5,827 nucleotides of DNA from UBA9647 sp035506075. Its GTDB lineage: Bacteria; Bacteroidota; Ignavibacteria; UBA10030. The number at the start of each line of letters is the position of its first letter. Position 1 is the first letter of the stretch. The stretch is from NCBI GenBank assembly GCA_035506075.1, contig DATJQB010000406.1, positions 1-5,827 of the forward strand, in the 5' to 3' direction. The notes beneath the pieces were generated by a model. The model was not told where the DNA came from and made no database searches. It saw nothing but the letters and a program-made list of their open reading frames with translations. Both the position numbers and the translations under genes were made by a program. Below, piece by piece: positions 5,505 through 5,827 of the stretch.

Positions 5505-5827
5505 TTACCTCACCAGCAGCATCTTTCGAACAAAAGTGTGTGTGCCCGTCGTAAGACGATAGAAATACATTCCGCTGGCCAATTTCGTCCCGTCAAAGCT
5601 GAACGTGTACCTCCCTGCCGGGTATTTGCCGTTGGCCAGCACTGCCACCTCCATGCCGAGCAAATCATATGCGGCAAGCCTCACGTCACTGGTCACTGGC
5701 CACTGACCCCTGATCACTGTTGTGGGATTGAACGGGTTGGGGTAGTTCTGCTCCAGCGCAAAAGTGGTCGGAATCGTCGGTGCTTCCGCCACGTCTGTGA
5801 CGACGACCCTCACCGAGTCGATCCAGA
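5505..5827 (-). CDS. T9SS cargo protein, C-terminal sorting-domain part, enters from the right edge
   Basis: The last 106 residues of a larger protein are visible; the frame is open to the right edge (WIDSVRVVVTDVAEAP), so the GTG at 5813 is not a real start. Residues ~22-106 of the visible part form a full type-A T9SS sorting domain: FALEQNYPNPFNPTTVIR, then DVRLAAYDLLGMEVAVL, AGRYTFSFDGTKLASGMYFY and a terminal VRKMLLVR. The stretch before it (IDSVRVVVTD) looks like the last strand of a preceding beta-rich domain joined by a short linker (AEAPTIPTT). The passenger is outside the window, so its function cannot be given. At the conserved position after VIR the sequence reads GQWP where family members usually have an aromatic-x-Leu-Pro pattern; this coincides with a 7-nt tandem repeat in the DNA. 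The gene converges on the plus-strand Asp-box gene with a 40-bp gap that holds no clear terminator. Confidence 0.9.
   Translation of the reverse strand, partial: WIDSVRVVVTDVAEAPTIPTTFALEQNYPNPFNPTTVIRGQWPVTSDVRLAAYDLLGMEVAVLANGKYPAGRYTFSFDGTKLASGMYFYRLTTGTHTFVRKMLLVR
5687..5721. repeat. Five-unit 7-nt tandem repeat (CACTGNN) inside a sorting-domain coding region
   Basis: On the plus strand the units are CACTGGT, CACTGGC, CACTGAC, CCCTGAT and CACTGTT, back to back. Four of the five begin exactly CACTG and the fourth differs by one base. Because 7 is not a multiple of 3, the protein (about T36 to S46 of the visible part, through VIRGQWPVT) is not repetitive. Confidence 0.65.

Noticed and set aside
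1..5827. CRISPR array, tRNA/rRNA gene, transposase, integrase, toxin-antitoxin or defence genes
   Set aside because: I looked on both strands and saw no matching repeats, RNA folds or protein motifs; nearly all the sequence is taken by exported-protein genes.

Overview
The window looks like a chromosomal stretch from a bacterium with a type IX secretion system (T9SS), of the Bacteroidota/Chlorobi/Ignavibacteriota (FCB) kind. The main evidence is two clear type-A C-terminal sorting domains (NYPNPFNP motif, DxLG strand, and a basic RMLLVR or RKMLLVR end), plus a third, truncated one. Three of the five genes have recognisable Shine-Dalgarno sequences and the base composition is moderately GC-rich. 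That is unlike classical Bacteroidia or Flavobacteriia and points (by inference) towards an Ignavibacteriota/Kapabacteria/Kryptonia-like lineage.

Layout from left to right. (1) Positions 1-1307, minus strand: the N-terminal 435 residues of a secreted Asp-box (BNR/YCF48-like) beta-propeller protein that runs off the left edge. (2) Positions 1401-1589, minus: a 62-residue ORF that joins an export signal directly to the last ~30 residues of a T9SS sorting domain, with no passenger domain between them. (3) A probable intrinsic terminator at 1644-1672 serves the upstream gene. (4) Positions 1686-4241, minus: an intact 851-residue secreted DUF3160 protein with a full T9SS domain. (5) A 128-bp divergent intergenic region (4242-4369) holds a perfect 15-bp inverted repeat and a weak candidate promoter. 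(6) Positions 4370-5464, plus: a second, complete Asp-box/YCF48-like exported protein of 364 residues that has no sorting domain. (7) Positions 5505-5827, minus: the C-terminal end of another T9SS cargo protein, entering from the right edge and convergent with (6), 40 bp away. Its sorting-domain codons contain a 7-nt tandem repeat. No gene-free stretch exceeds 128 bp.

All five genes encode exported proteins and at least two, perhaps three, carry T9SS sorting signals, so this is a patch of cell-surface or secreted proteins, not an enzyme pathway. No catalytic function can be assigned: Asp-box propellers and DUF3160 are recognised by fold or family, not by reaction. No RNA gene, CRISPR array, transposase or integrase was seen. 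The most unusual object is the 62-residue signal-peptide/sorting-domain miniprotein, which is either a deletion remnant of a larger cargo gene or a minimal T9SS cargo. The 15-bp palindrome between the divergent genes is the best regulatory candidate.
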